In this document: piece after piece, positions 10,462 through 22,757 of the stretch
Numbering within the stretch: the stretch's first letter is position 1
Layout of the letters: the number at the start of each line of letters is the position of its first letter
Origin: Bathymodiolus brooksi
Taxonomy: Eukaryota; Mollusca; Bivalvia; Mytilida; Modiolidae
Direction of reading: 5' to 3'
NCBI GenBank assembly: GCA_963680875.1
Contig: OY804589.1
Coordinates: forward strand, 21,224,413 to 21,288,412
Length of the DNA: 64,000 bases
Program-made: the position numbers and the translations under genes
The notes under the pieces: model-generated
Seen by the model: only the letters and a program-made list of their open reading frames with translations
Databases searched by the model: none
Told to the model about the DNA's origin: nothing

Positions 10462-10549
10462 ATGGTAAAGTAGTTTTATATCTATTCTTCACGACGTTTT
10501 CCTTGTGTTGTGATTTTGTTGTTGGATGCTGAGCTCCATATTGTATACT
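10462..10549 (-). CDS. Gene A exon 11: phosphatase D1, substrate-recognition loop
   Basis: An 88-bp exon that starts in phase 0, ends in phase 1 and has the donor GTAAGTAT. It carries ENVVKNRYKTTLP, which is the PTP phosphotyrosine-recognition loop (family pattern KNRY). The Tyr of this loop sets the depth of the active-site pocket. Confidence 0.88.
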
Positions 10550-10861
10550 CTAAACATATATATATATAAAATCAAGATCTATAGCCATGTATGTAGTCGT
10601 CACAGCTTCTATTGTATAAGATGTTTGCTAATTTAATATCCCATTGCCACGTAGTACGCCTTTGGGTCTGTTCGATTATGCATCAATAGATTATTAATGA
10701 ATTGATCATACAGTCGACGAGGCTCCATGACGAGCTTAATTGTTTCTTAAATATATTTTTTCTTCATGCATTCATTTACTATAAATGTTTATTATACATT
10801 TGTTTTATTCCATATTTTAATGTTCAATTGTGTATTTTGTAATATATGTAATGGGAATGGA

Positions 10862-11090
10862 CAGTTGTGGTCGCGAGGGTATGGTAGTTGGATCTACAAC
10901 TACTTATGCAAACAGTGACTATCACCACTAACATTGTGGGTTTGAATGTCACTCAATCGGAGTGTACAACATTATGTGAATAAGTTTACTAGTGATTTGC
11001 GACAGGTTGGTATTTTTCTCCACCAATACAACTGTACGCCACGATATAGCTGAAATATTGTTGGCATTAAACCCCACAATCCCCACCCAT
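10862..11090 (+). mobile_element. SINE-A
   Basis: The head GTGGTCGCGAGGGTATGG runs through CGACAGGTTGG and CCACGATATAGCTGAAATAT to a short tail ATTAAACCCC. The tyrosine-phosphatase intron 10 hosts it. Confidence 0.65.
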
Positions 11091-11502
11091 TTATGGAATG
11101 GGAGAAGACTGTCTACGTTGTGTAACTTGTGTCCGATCCTTTTGTCTTTATGAACAATAACATATGTTTAAAGTGAATGTTTGAGTGCCTACAGACTATG
11201 TAATAACTCTAGTATTACAGCCTTTGTGTTTTATTATATACATAATATCTACTGAGATAATATACCGAACATACACTTATATACCTGATAAGACTACTTT
11301 ATTTAGCAATTGATTGTATAATTACACCTTTTAATAGATTTTGTCGATTTTCATTTGACCACCAGTGAGATATGTGCATGATGATTGAATTGTTTTCTGT
11401 AGATATTGTTGCTGCTTTATAATTGTATTATGTTCTTTGTACACAAATGTTTTTTTTTCACATTGTTTTAAACACAAATAATGATGTTATTACACTTAAA
11501 TT

Positions 11503-11600
11503 TGCTGTAAACAATTTACTAGGAATACAGCTTTTACCTGGTATCATTAATCCTGTAAACAATTTACTAGGAATACAGCTTTTACCTAGTATCATTAATC
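11503..11600 (+). repeat. 47-bp direct duplication
   Basis: CTGTAAACAATTTACTAGGA plus ATACAGCTTTTACCT and ATCATTAATC occurs twice in a row with one mismatch, in the intron between exons 10 and 11. Confidence 0.8.
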
Positions 11601-11739
11601 CCAAATGTTAAGATTAATAACACAATTTTCTGATATTTAATAACAACAGTTGATGGAAATTAAATTCAACGTTTATTAAAGGCAGGATGCATGGTACATT
11701 ACTTTGCAATTGAATTTAATATGATGCTTTTAGAATCCT

Positions 11740-11885
11740 TCCTCATCTTGTTTATTCTTTTATTCTTTTTATTTTTTATGTCTTCATTCTGTGTCTTGCG
11801 TCCAATGTTACCTGTGTCTCTGCCTTGTCCATTTATGATTGACCTATCTGTTTTCGAAAGCGTTTATTCCTTCGGCAAATTATCT
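11740..11885 (+). repeat. Dispersed repeat R-B fragment with one 88-bp unit
   Basis: CTTCATTCTGTGTCTTGCG followed by TGTCTCTGCCTTGTCC matches the amplified unit at 1671-2030, but here it occurs once. Confidence 0.5.
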
Positions 11886-11905
11886 AACTGTTAAACACTA
11901 ATTAC

Positions 11906-12132
11906 CTGATATTCCTCTTTCAATCCCTCGTTTATTTGTTTTCTTCCTATATATCTCTTCAAATCGTCCACGTTAACACAAGCATTAATATCTGTTATGT
12001 TTTGATAAGTCATAGTTTCATTTGGGTTCATGTTTATTTTTGATGATGCTGGTATTATATCATCATCTGTGTCAGTGGAAGAGGTTCGATTAGGCATGCT
12101 GATGTTGATGTACATTTGGTCCTCTCTGCCTT
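11906..12132 (-). CDS. Gene A exon 10: juxtamembrane region and start of phosphatase D1
   Basis: A 227-bp exon (acceptor TTTACAG, donor GTAATTAG) with a hydrophilic Ser/Thr/Asp-rich stretch, then NEGLKEEYQ, which matches the conserved EEF/EEY helix that opens a PTP domain. MYINIS and MTYQNI are candidate phosphotyrosine sites; that role is inferred. Confidence 0.8.
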
Positions 12133-12329
12133 CTGTAAAATATATAATGATCCGTTAAACGTTACCATACAGGTATAAATTCAATGTTGTGCGTAATACC
12201 GTACAATAAGGAAACATATAAAATCAAGCGATCGGGATTCCTTTCAAAGCACGTTTCCATTGAAGAATACCACAGCTGGATCTTTCAATTGACATTTTAA
12301 AATGAAAACAAAAATTATTCCAAATGTTA

Positions 12330-12700
12330 GAGAAAACAACAGACAAAGGTAGCAATAAGTAAAATACACAGAACGAAGATAAACAAGTCAAATTACAGAA
12401 CTAATAAACTAAAAAGATGATCAACAAGGAGCCCACAAAAAAAAGAGTGATACCAGCTTTTCACTACTATTTGTCATCAGATGTATGTTGTATATATATC
12501 ATGCTCACCGTTCCGGAATGTTTCTGTCATAGATGACAACGAAGATGCTCCCTTTTTGCAATCCCCCGCCATGACTTTTCATCGGACCTTAAGCATAATA
12601 CGGCGGGTGTCATGAATGGAACAGAACATGGTTACCCTTCAGTAACATCTGATGTCACCCTTCTTTCATTGTTTGCTTATATTTGTGTCTGTGTTGGATG
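12330..12700 (-). repeat. Dispersed repeat R-B, diverged
   Basis: The plus strand shows AAAAGATGATCAACAAGGAGCC and then GGCGGGTGTCATGAATGG, partly rearranged relative to the copy at 9885-10165. Confidence 0.4.
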
Positions 12701-13474
12701 TCCAATACATCGGTTTTAAACCGCCACATATTTGTTAAGGACTTGATTTGGGTGAAAAGAGCAAATAGTATCTGCTCCATTTGTTTGAATGATCCCTGCA
12801 TGACACCCTTGTTGTATGCAAAAAAATGACACAAACATGAACATCGTTCTTACATGGAGACATGCTAATTTATTATTAACAACTAACATCAATTTCCCGA
12901 AGACTGTAGATGCTTCGTAGAATTATAATTAAAAGATTGATTGCTATTTAATATCAAGCCAACAGCAATTCAACTAGTAGTATATCGATGAGGAGAACAA
13001 TGTAAACGAAATAAATAATATAGTAAAAAGGTAGCACGGAATTGGCCTACAGGTAAAAGCACTGATGTGTACAAGTTGAAATGGGTGATGATACACAGGG
13101 AAAGTAATTTGTTCCTTACAAGGGACCATCAACGAGCAGTTCTAACATACCAATACGCAGTAGAGGCTGCTGCAGGTTGTCTTTGGTGCAATGAACGTGA
13201 CATTTCGAATTTGCATGAGGAATTATATGTTTGATTTGTCCATCAAACTAGAGGACACAACTTTCGGAGGGGTAGTACTCCTCAACGGTAAAAAAGATAT
13301 TATATCATGAAAGATTGTGAAGGACAACATAGCCCGTCAATGAAAACACGAAACATAAAATTTGACATACAAATGTATATTGCTCTATAGCAAAGTAAAC
13401 ATGATCAAGTGTTTACCATGTATATCTCTTACAATGAACTACTAAAACATATGGTACACAATCTGGTACAATAC
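12701..13474. other. Intron between exons 9 and 10, right part
   Basis: AT-rich, with no gene or named repeat recognised. Confidence 0.55.
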
Positions 13475-13563
13475 CTGTTCGAAGCGTAATATCTTCTTCA
13501 TTGTTGTATATTTTGTTATTTATTTCTTCAGTTGTTTCTTTAACATGAGGTGTTTGTCTTCTC
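13475..13563 (-). CDS. Gene A exon 9: juxtamembrane segment
   Basis: An 89-bp exon continuing the basic stop-transfer run (RRRQTP) into an acidic stretch with KIYNNEED. The acceptor is TTATTAG and the donor GTATTG. Phase 2 in and phase 1 out fit exons 8 and 10 exactly. No domain is recognised. Confidence 0.72.
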
Positions 13564-13856
13564 CTAATAACAATTACAAAGTTTAATATCAGAAAGCTAA
13601 ACATTCGTATACCTTCTAAACAACAGTTACATACAATAGATACAATTATGTGTGCATGTTGTGTGTAAAATTTGATACTGAAAGGATAAGCAAATTATTT
13701 CTTACAAAAATAAAACATGTAGGTTAACAGATGGTAAAATATAAGCATATATATGACCGAAAGTCTGGATTGCTACAGGTTAAGGGAGAATTACTGAATT
13801 TGAATGGCCGATTTTGTCTTGTATCGGTCAACCACCCAAATTAACTCTTACCAGCG

Positions 13857-13963
13857 TTGAGCGTGGCATTCCGTTAAATCCTCTAAAGACACTAGCAGTA
13901 CATACTCTCCATTCAGAGGAGTTGTGCTGTACCTAATAGTGATGTCACCAGGATCTATTTGTT
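13857..13963 (-). other. Exon-like open segment of unknown identity
   Basis: Between an AACAAATAG acceptor and a GTAAGAGT donor it reads PGDITIRYSTTPLNGEYV and then LLVSLEDLTECHAQRW, which looks coding and is more GC-rich than the surroundings. It cannot join exon 8 because that phase gives an immediate stop. It may be a fragment of a repeat or a displaced exon. Confidence 0.25.
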
Positions 13964-14158
13964 ATCCCGAGTTTCCCCCAATGTTAAGTAGTTCTATCAT
14001 TTCTATTAATTTCTTTAAATACGCCGATTAATTGTATACCACTTGCATTGGCATTGAATGTGTTGCAATCTTTGCATGATATTTTTTACAAGAATGCCAT
14101 GAGATTTAAAAGGAGCTTAGAGAGAATTAATAAAAAATTATCAAATTTTCAATTTTAC

Positions 14159-14261
14159 CTTTTAACACATACGAGTACAATTACTATGCCAACCAGTAAC
14201 AAGAGAATTGCAGAAACACCACCAGCAATAGGACCTGCATCAAGTGAAGACGTCAGTGCAT
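14159..14261 (-). CDS. Gene A exon 8: transmembrane helix
   Basis: A 103-bp exon that starts in phase 1 (acceptor CTTACAG) and ends in phase 2. It encodes a single helix, roughly GVSAILLLLVGIVIVLVCV, followed by Lys-Arg as a stop-transfer signal. This places the Ig and TSP1 modules outside the cell and the phosphatase domains inside. Confidence 0.8.
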
Positions 14262-14939
14262 CTGTAAGATCTTCAGTAAAGTAAACATTACATACTGTTA
14301 TGGTCATATTTGATTCATATAGTTATACTCTTTAAAGCAGTTAAACATAAATGTAACATAAACAAAAACAAAGACACGATTGAGTGATTGATTGTTGTTT
14401 ACCGTGAGCAGTATCTGATCTATTTGCATGACGTGAACCATTGTACACACCAGTGGTCTCTTCTTGATATTTCCCATCAAAACAGAAAGTGAATGTAATT
14501 ACAACTTGTTTCACAAAGGACACAGGTACAAATGAGAAAGATGTACCATAAAAGCCATATTTCGGCTTATATATAAACTTAGTATGGGATACATTATATT
14601 ATATACTTTTTCCCTATCTTTCTATTAGTGTTCTCATTATTCCTCTATCAATCTACTAGTTCGATTACATCACATTAATCCATTGCAAAAGATCAATATC
14701 TAGAACTGAGTTTATCACCTCCTATCAAATTTATTACCGAGTTTGCTATGCCTGTAAGAGCTCATTTATGTTTTGAAACCTTTTAATGAGACAATTAACA
14801 TTCAAACTGATAACAAACATATAATTTCGCTTTCTTGTCAAAGGTATCATTGATTGCATTGTCACATACACTTAGTTCAGTAGAACGCAGTAAACACATA
14901 CATCATGTATTCCCTGAATTAAACTATTCTAAAATTTAC
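14262..14939. other. Intron between TSP1 exon 7 and the transmembrane exon
   Basis: No feature recognised apart from the splice sites at its ends. Confidence 0.6.
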
Positions 14940-15110
14940 CAGGACATAACATCATAGAGCACGATTCAATGTCTGTGTCATTTCCTTGACAGTTTAAACC
15001 CCCATGCGCAGGCTCTGGATTGTTACATTCCTGATACCGTGACCTTGATCCACTACCACATGTCACTGAACATGAATTCCAATCTTGCCATGTACCCCAG
15101 TTTCCATTTA
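14940..15110 (-). CDS. Gene A exon 7: TSP1 repeat 3
   Basis: A 171-bp phase-1 exon with WGTWQDW, CSVTCGSG, SRYQEC and a final MLCP. It has an intact GTAAAT donor and splices in frame to the transmembrane exon. The near-identical paralogous exon at 45812-45982 has lost this donor. Reading through into the intron gives a stop after three codons. Confidence 0.83.
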
Positions 15111-15560
15111 CTAAATATATAAAATGAAATATAATTGTCTTTATTATCGCAATCATCATAAAGTTTACAAGTTGCCGTCCACATTGAAAATTAGCTATTT
15201 ATCACGATTTTACCGTTTGTGGACATTACTGTCTGCGAATATTTCCTGAAGACAGAAAAGCATCCGCATTTTAGTCGAAACTGTTATCCATTTCGAACGT
15301 ATATAACCATACAAATATGGACGGCATATATTATGATACTGCTGTTGCTACATAAGTTGTACACACAAAATAAACGAGACCTGATATTACAAATGTATTT
15401 GTTTTATTGCCTTGTAAAGACTCCCAATTTTGAATAATTTTTTGCATATATTTTATTATTCTATAAGACGACCTTAGAGTCTACAGTGTATACATATGCT
15501 GAATTGACTACGTTAGGACAGTAGTGAGTAAATGCTTACACATATAACTCTAACACATAC
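15111..15560. other. Intron between TSP1 exons 6 and 7, conserved in gene B
   Basis: This intron is similar over its length to 45983-46473 and 48025-48515. An apparent plus-strand ORF is preserved in all three copies (see rejected items). No exon was found inside it. Confidence 0.6.
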
Positions 15561-15734
15561 CTAAACATGAGATGGCTGTAGAGCATGAACCAGTTTCATT
15601 TTCCAATCCTAGGCAAGGAGAACCGCCATTTACAGGTGACGGATTATCACAGGTTCTATTTCGTGTCCTTGTTCCTCCAACACATGTCTTTGTACAAGGA
15701 GTCCAGCTTCCCCACAAACTCCAGTTTCCATTTA
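15561..15734 (-). CDS. Gene A exon 6: TSP1 repeat 2
   Basis: A 174-bp phase-1 exon with acceptor TATTAG and donor GTATGTGT. It has WSLWGSW, CTKTC, TRNRTC and NGGSPC, giving six cysteines. An NETGSC sequence supplies an N-glycosylation sequon. It is most similar to the TSP1 exons at 46.5 and 48.5 kb in the upstream paralogue. Confidence 0.83.
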
Positions 15735-16054
15735 CTAATAGAAAAATGATAGGCGTTGTTGATGAAGGTTGATATTATGACTTTTCTAACTTAAGTACAG
15801 CATATTTCAATAAAATATCAAATATATCTGTTGATTTTCTATGTTGTTGACGTATTGCACACAATATCAAAGAATGTTATACTACAATAATTCCTGTTTA
15901 TCAAAGCAGTTAGTTATTTTGATCGACATGATGAATAGTGTAACATCAGTTTTAGCTATCAAGTATGGTATTCAATTTCATAAAATATCCTTATGCAACT
16001 ACCTGTTCCTTTTTCTTTGTTGATAATTTAGTCAAAGTATAGAGCATATTCGTC

Positions 16055-16205
16055 TGACAATTTAACCCAGCAGTGTTAGAATTAGATTTGTGAGCTGCCA
16101 AATTGTATGTACTCGACGGGATTCAACTCATACCATTGGTACACTGCAGAAATTCGCTTAGCCTTATGTCCAGCGCCCTAGATCACTCTGTCACATCCGC
16201 TGTCT
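16055..16205 (-). mobile_element. SINE-C copy 1 (tRNA-derived)
   Basis: Minus strand: GGGCGCTGGACATAAGGCTAAG as A-box half and GAGTTGAATCCCGTCG as B box, then TCTAATTCTAACACTGC. There are three copies of this family in 1.2 kb, all reversed. Confidence 0.6.
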
Positions 16206-16667
16206 ATTGATATATATATACATTGGCTGAACATCACAAAGAAATGGCTGTATTTACTTGTTGAATTACACTGTTTTTGGCATAGAAACTGTACTTTTAC
16301 ACAGTGAACATAAATCTGCTGAAAGTTTTGTAAATGAATTGTATTCAATACAATATGTTTGATATAATAATTCGGATGTACACCGTTACATCTCTCTATG
16401 GCCATGAATTTTAACTATTGTGTTTTATTCCATGAACTAATCATCCACGACTAGACATTCTATCATCGTGATCAGTAGGTAATTGACTATCAATATTATC
16501 TACTGATGTAGATACTGGTATAATACCAACAAATGATGTACATACTCTGGTAATATATGCCTCTTCATTACATAACTCTGAGTAATTTCTTTTGTACATG
16601 CCTCTTTATTTGATTATTGGCATCGTATTTGTTTATGGATAATTTATATATATATATATATATAAAT

Positions 16668-16825
16668 ACGTCTGAAAATTAAACCAAACAGTGTTAGAAT
16701 TAGATCAATGAGCTGACAAATTTTGTTCTTCTCTCGACGGGATTTGGACCCCATTGATACACTACCGCACCAATCGCTTAGCCTTATGTCCAGCGCCGTA
16801 AGCTACTCGGCCACATCCGCTATCT
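16668..16825 (-). mobile_element. SINE-C copy 2
   Basis: The same order as copy 1; B box GGTCCAAATCCCGTCGAG. It is preceded by a (TA)n microsatellite at 16639-16664. Confidence 0.6.
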
Positions 16826-17107
16826 AAAAAATATAGCTTCAATAGTCGAAGTGCTACCTTGTCTCGTATGGAAAAATCTAGAGATAGACATAAGACATGT
16901 GGCTAAGCGTGTGTAGATGATCCATATATACTTAATATTATAATTTGACCGCAATTTTTAATAAATTGTATAGGATGATGAATAATTCATTATGCAGTTA
17001 CAGGACATAAAGTATATTATACAAACATCTAAGCAGGTAACAACCATACAATATATATGTCCCACTGGATCTCAAAGTTACTTGAAATACTAGTGTAATA
17101 CTAAATA

Positions 17108-17265
17108 TGTATACACGTCTGAAAATTAAGCCAATAAGTGTTAGAATTAGATCTTTGAGCTGACAAATGTTTGTTCTTCCCTCGACGGAATTTGAACTCA
17201 CACCATTGATACACTGCAGCACCAATCGCTTAGCCTTATGTCCAGCGCCCTAGACCACATGTCCC
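17108..17265 (-). mobile_element. SINE-C copy 3
   Basis: The best-preserved of the three, with GAGTTCAAATTCCGTCGAGG and GCTTAATTTTCAGACG. The three copies share the CGTCTGAAAATTAA boundary. Confidence 0.6.
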
Positions 17266-17630
17266 TTTCCATGTCAGCCCCTGTATCATCCCGAGGCCCT
17301 CATATCAGCCCGAGACACAGTCGAGGGAAGCTAGCTGGGATGATACGGAAAAGGTCGTGTCTTAATCTTTTTATCATTTATATTTTCGACATATAATACA
17401 CAATTAATATTAAAAAGTCAATGACTTTATATGGAAGTTTAATTGTGAATTCAACAGATATGTTTTCAGACCACTATTGTGAAACAAGAGTATCACAACC
17501 CCTATAAATTTTGACGTATTTTATACATTTTGATACAAGCCATTTTTTCTATAAATACTATAATGTATCAAAATGTGTAAAATGCATCAAATTTAGGTGA
17601 TTCTGCGTAGAGAAGGTTAGAATAGAGGCA
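17266..17630. other. Intronic spacer between SINE-C and the LINE
   Basis: It contains a CCCGAG-rich patch near 17290-17340 and a short inverted pair around 17530-17590 (TTTATACATTTTGATAC against GTATCAAAATGTGTAAA). Otherwise nothing was recognised. Confidence 0.4.
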
Positions 17631-19100
17631 CTAAAAGGGAAAATATTTAATTTTAATGAAATAACGAAAATCACAGAGTGTACCCGGTCGGTAATCTCCG
17701 GAATTCAGGTATTTCAATCCCGAGTAGTATGAAGCCATTGAAGTTATGAGTTCTTGCCAGTAATTTTGAATTTCTCTCATCATTGATGTTATCCTCAGCC
17801 TTTTTGTCTTAGGATTGTCCAAGTAGTACTGGGTCTTGCAGGTTGTATTTTATCAACATTTTCTTAATTTCTATAAACCAGCTGTTACTGTTGATGGTTT
17901 TTATTCTTAGTTGTTGCCTTGCTGATAATTTTTCTATACTTTTCTCTTCTTGATTACAGATGTTATTGCAGAAACTTAATGCTCGTATATGTAGTTGAGC
18001 CTCGACTGGAAATGTTACGGATAATAAATAAACTGCTGGGTCGGGTGTATTCGGTGGGAATGATAGTAGTTGTTTGAGAAGCTTCTTTTGATATCGTTCT
18101 AACTGTTCTAGTGCTGTGGTCTTTGGGATGATTAGTTCCATACCGTACATTAACACTGGCGTTATGCATGTGTTGAATAAATGTATTAGAGTTTCAGGAT
18201 CTAGTCCATTGTTGCCATGGAATCCTCCTCCAAATAAACCATAAGCGCTTCTACTAGATTTCCTGATATTCTCTTCTACATTTACTGTCATGTTGTCAGC
18301 TAATGTGGTTGTTCTTATTATTCCCAAATGAACGGCTTGCTTGACATTAGACATTGCATTTCCAAGAATATATTCTTGATCCATCATATTTTGCTTTCTC
18401 TTGTTTGGTTGTATGTTTATGATAACACTTTTAGCTGGCTGAAGTTTGTATCCTTCCATTGTAGCAAATGCATGTGCTATATTAATCATGTCTTGTGTTT
18501 CATGTTCACGTCTACTCATCCTCTGCACATGCACTAAGCGTTACAGTTTACGTCTCCGATTGTCATTCCTATATATGAGTTATATATTGTTTAATAGAGG
18601 ATGTATGTAGACTTTGCATAGGTCACTGCTTAGGATACCTCCTTGGTGAACTCCTTGAGTTACTGGAAATTGTTGTGATATCTTGTTTTCCCATTTTACC
18701 GAACACCTACAGTACTAGCCTTCTGGTGCATACTGTTGATTAGTGACCAGTGTTTGACCTGTATTCCAGCATGGCATACCGTCTCATCAGATGACTATGC
18801 ATAACAACGTCACATGCCGATTTTGCATCCAGTAATACTAGCTGACATTCATTTCTGTTATCTGCATTTTTTATGTATGTCTCTTCTACTGGCAAAGCAG
18901 AATTTAAAGGTGATGATCCATCAGTGAATACACGTTGTATTGGATTCTGGATTTCCAGTATTTTATGGTTTGTCCGGTTTTTGTATTATGGTTTCAATTA
19001 TTTTATTGATGATTGGTAAGACGGTTATGCCTCTGTAGTTTATCACCTCTGCTATATTCCCTTTGTGACAGCCGGAACCTTTGAGCTGTAAATGTTTTGT
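17631..19100 (-). pseudogene. LINE reverse transcriptase domain (frameshifted, inactive)
   Basis: Split over several frames: NYRGITVLPIINKIIE (palm entry), LVLLDAKSACDVV (motif A Asp), FPVTQGVHQGGILSSDL (motif B), and a motif C remnant ACAED where ADD is expected. From 18534 a 241-codon stretch covers the thumb (AVHLGI, FNTCITPVLMYGMELI), followed by a frameshift near 17815 into the C-terminal LKYLNSG segment. Confidence 0.8.
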
Positions 19101-19323
19101 GATCGTTTTTAACTTTTTAATTTTTACCTCCGCGAAATATTTCTCCAAGAAGTGTGGGTGGGGGGGGGGGGAATCATTTTTAAGAGAGAATTGATTTGAA
19201 ATGAGTGATTTATTTTCATCTTTATTGATATTTACAATAATCAAAGCAATTTTAAGTACATTTTTTTTACTGTTTCTAACTTTTACAAGATAGAGTCTAG
19301 CGTAGCAGGAACGACAACTCTGG

Positions 19324-20070
19324 TTAGAGAATGGACACCTTTGTGATAGTATTGTTGAGGACTTCTTTCTTTGTGCAGAACTTGTAGTTGATGGTATGTA
19401 GGAAATAGTCTAATTCAGAACATTCTTCTCCATTGGGTTTAATGAATGTTTTTGAGCTGTTATCATATGATAAGCCACACTCTGTGATAAAATGCAATAA
19501 GTATTTTTTCATCTTGTTTGTCTTTTCATTGTTGAGGTCTTCATTTAGATCGCTACCGATTATAATTGTATGTGTTCCTTGATACCTTTGGTATATTTCA
19601 TATAGTTGGTCTATACAGTCATATAATTCATCGACATAGTCATGGCTTCCTTTTGATGGTAAATAGACTGAAGCTACTAATAATTTTGTATCATTATTAC
19701 TATTGATTTCTTCACACTGTATCCTTTCAGCGCCATCTGGTAGTATTCTTATTAAATGATCAATGTTTTCCCTCCAAATAATTGTGACTCCTTCATATCA
19801 TCTCGGCATGCTTTTTGGTAAGACTGGATTATATTTATCTACTCCTTTTCCGACAAAATTTATGTTTTTATTCAAGTCGCCAATTGTGTTGATTTGAGTC
19901 TCAAATAGCCAATGTTCTTGTATTAAGATAATTTGATGTTGTTTCAATTGCTCTTCTATTATGTAGGCACTTGTTTTTAAGTTTTTGCAATCCAGGGACG
20001 CTATATGTATCTCTCCTTCTCCCTTAAAATTAGTTGGAATATGTGCTATCTCAGATGCTGCTGGAGGCAT
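19324..20070 (-). pseudogene. LINE endonuclease domain (APE-like, interrupted)
   Basis: One frame with a single TGA near 19797-19800 encodes IHIASLDCKNLKTSAYII, IILIQEHWL (catalytic Glu region), GVTIIWRENI, ASVYLPS, IIIGSDLNED and SELDYFL. These are the ordered motifs of apurinic-like LINE endonucleases, which nick the target DNA. The expected final SNHHP-type motif is eroded. Confidence 0.8.
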
Positions 20071-21345
20071 GTCTTACCTAAGAAAGGTGAGTTGGCATTC
20101 ACCCTGTCAGTGTTATCTTTGATAGCTGGTCCATAGTTTTCTCGGTCTTGTACAATCGGTGTCCTATATGCTTTAGTTTGCCGTTGAGGTCGGCGAAATG
20201 ATTTTGCTACATTACTTGAGCTTCTCTGTTTGTAGTATAGTGGAATACCTGTTGCTAATTCATGTGTAATTATATGTGTGGTTTTAACTTCTCGGATTGT
20301 CTGTGAGGTACATGTATCTTGAGAATTGTTGATCAGACTGTAGTCATGATTAGTCGTTGTTGTTTCAATGTTCCATTTGGGCATATTGTCTCTAGCCGTG
20401 CTCATTTTAATCGTTTCTTTATAGCAATCGGAACTAATTTGATTTATTGTTTGACTAGTACTGTTCATTGAAATGTTGACTAACTCAAGTTGTTTATCGA
20501 TTTGGTCGAAAACAATGTTTGTAATTTGATCATGTACTGTCAATATCTTGTTGTTAAGTTGTTCTTTCATTCTAGAGTTAATATCCGAGTTGGTAGTTGT
20601 ATTTACAGGTGAAGTTGATGGATTATCACTTGACTGTTCATGTTGTTCTATTCTCCTCTTTAATGTTTTTACCATTAATTCGAGTTCGGTGTTCTTAGCT
20701 TCGAGTTTATTACAATACGTTTCCATTTCTATTCTACGTTTCCTTTGCTCAGTTAGAGATTTTTCTCTTATTTTGAGTGTTTCCTCTAGTTTTTTTAATT
20801 TTGTTTCTTTATTTCGTAGTTCTCTTAATTTGGCTGATATGGATTCCTCATCATGACTTTTAGATATTGAACTTGTTAGTAAAATATTTTTATGTGATGT
20901 CTCGTGTTTATCGGCTTCGATGCAATGGTTTTCATTCACAATATTTTGTCTTTGTGTTTGCATTGCGTCAGTACATCTATTGTTGTTACTGCTGGTTTCT
21001 TTCAGAATAGTGTTATGTTCATCTAATTCTGGTTGTGTGATTTCACTCTCATTTTGGTTTTTCAATTCATCTATATATGATTCACACGAGTAGCATGTTT
21101 TGTGATCGTTGTTAGTTTACATACACGTCAAATGGTATGTGCTGTTACATGATGTACATAAGTCTTAATTTTCGTCGTCAATTGTTTTGTCACATAGATT
21201 ACAACAAGTTTCATCTTGTACTTCATCTGACCTTAAATTACATTCATCTAGAATAGCTACTGCATTAGCGCAAATATTATATTTTGCATTCTGACAGAGT
21301 GTACATATATAGTCTACTGTTGTTGTTACTTCTATTGCTGTTATA
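20046..21345 (-). pseudogene. LINE ORF1 C-terminal part: PHD-like finger and coiled coil
   Basis: The 5' part reads CCNLCDKTI, LCTSC, TYHLTC and CYSC, a Cys4-His-Cys3 spacing typical of PHD fingers, and has two in-frame stops. From 21065 an open frame of 339 codons follows, containing a long Lys/Glu-rich heptad-like coiled coil (RELRNKETKLKKLEETLKI, then TLKRRIEQHEQ). It overlaps the start of the endonuclease frame by about 25 bp. Confidence 0.65.
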
Positions 21346-21781
21346 TGTTCAGGATTAAGCTTTTCGCATTTGTAGTGTATCCAATGTTCGCCTACAGTTC
21401 AGTATGTGCTACGTGTTCTACAGTTCTTTCTGCATTTGCAACATGATATATCTTCAATTTATTGTTGTTTTGTTGCTGGTGTCTTCCTGAGTTTATGCAC
21501 GCTTGTAGTTGTTGTATTTGTTCCTATTATACGTTGCAATTATTCGGCGAGTATGTTGTTTAGTTTATTCAGATTTATCTGGTTGCCATTATATGTGGCT
21601 GCATGAATAATGTCATGAATTCCAGTAATATCTCTTTCCACAAATAGCGTCAGATTTTTGCCATTTACTTGGATTCTGCTACTAGTTAAATACAGATTGG
21701 TTGTCTATGCAGGTTGTTCTTGTTCATGTACTCGTATTGTAGTCTGCACATTGTGGCATTGTGTAGAGTCAGTGCTTTGTG

Positions 21782-22120
21782 TTATATAAGCCTTTCCAAT
21801 TGATTCTGGGAGGTTTTCATGATATATATTTGCGCTATCTTTAATAGCTCAAATGTTGCTGCATCAGCAGTTATAACTAGTCCTCCTCTGGTGTATCCAT
21901 ACAGTACGCTTTGTTGACGTTTGGTAGCATCTAGTTTTTTATTCAACGCTTTGTCTATTTTGAGAGTGTACGTATTTGTAATCGAGCTAGATGTGCCACG
22001 CATGCTTCTAGTTTGATGTTTATTGTCATTTTCATATTTTGCAATAGATCCATTGGTTGCCATTGCTATTTCACGTTGCCAAGTTTTTGTCTGGTAATGT
22101 TTCAGAGATAGTGTATACAA
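21782..22120 (-). pseudogene. LINE ORF1 middle fragment
   Basis: An open stretch of 112 codons with no family I can name, placed between the esterase-like and PHD-like parts in the same orientation. It is probably the linker of the same ORF1, separated by stops and frameshifts. Confidence 0.4.
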
Positions 22121-22190
22121 AATAAAGGAGATGATCTAACCGACAAAAGTGCATTGTGGATGCCCCCACAGTTGACTAATGCAAGTTTTC

Positions 22191-22757
22191 TCAACAGTCT
22201 TTTTTTATTTGTAATTCCAGTTTCTTTAACCAAACTTTTACCACATTTATACCTGGGTGGAGTCCTTCCTTGAGTAAGTTATAATTATATTGATCTCGAG
22301 GTGTTTGTTTTGTCTTTGAGTTTTTCCAGTGCTGCCGGCTGAGAACAGTTGAGAATACAGGTGATATATTGTTTAATCCAGTATTTATTTCCCTGGAATT
22401 TTGGCTTAGTTCATTAATTTGCGATAGGAGTTCGTTGTCTAACTTCTTGAATTCAGAGTCTGTTTGACCTTTGTATTTACTATGCTCGTATATCGAGTAC
22501 ACGGGCGTTTCAAGAAATGTTACTCTACAGTGTGGGTAATGATTCACCATTTCAGTAATTTGATGACATGTGTCAACTATATGATGAATACCGTCACTGT
22601 TTTCAAAAGCCAGATATATAAATGGTGGATTGTAGCTAGTAAGATCACATGTTGCTAGCCAGATGTAGAAATGAATGTTATCGTGTTGTCCTATTTGATC
22701 ATCTATGTTTTGTAATAGCCAGTTATAACTCTCGTATGTTGTTCTACCACTCTTGCA
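22191..22757 (-). pseudogene. LINE ORF1 fragment: SGNH-esterase-like domain
   Basis: An open frame of about 189 codons bounded upstream by a TAA at 22758-22760. It has IHFYIWLATCDLTSY, VTFLETPVYSIYEH and a C-terminal GLHPGINVVKVWL. The GLHPG element corresponds to the Asp-x-x-His block of SGNH hydrolases, with Glu in place of Asp. The N-terminal part is lost or decayed. Confidence 0.65.

Noticed and set aside
20548..20856. A 102-codon plus-strand ORF rich in Ser and Leu
   Set aside because: It is the antisense shadow of the LINE ORF1 coiled coil.
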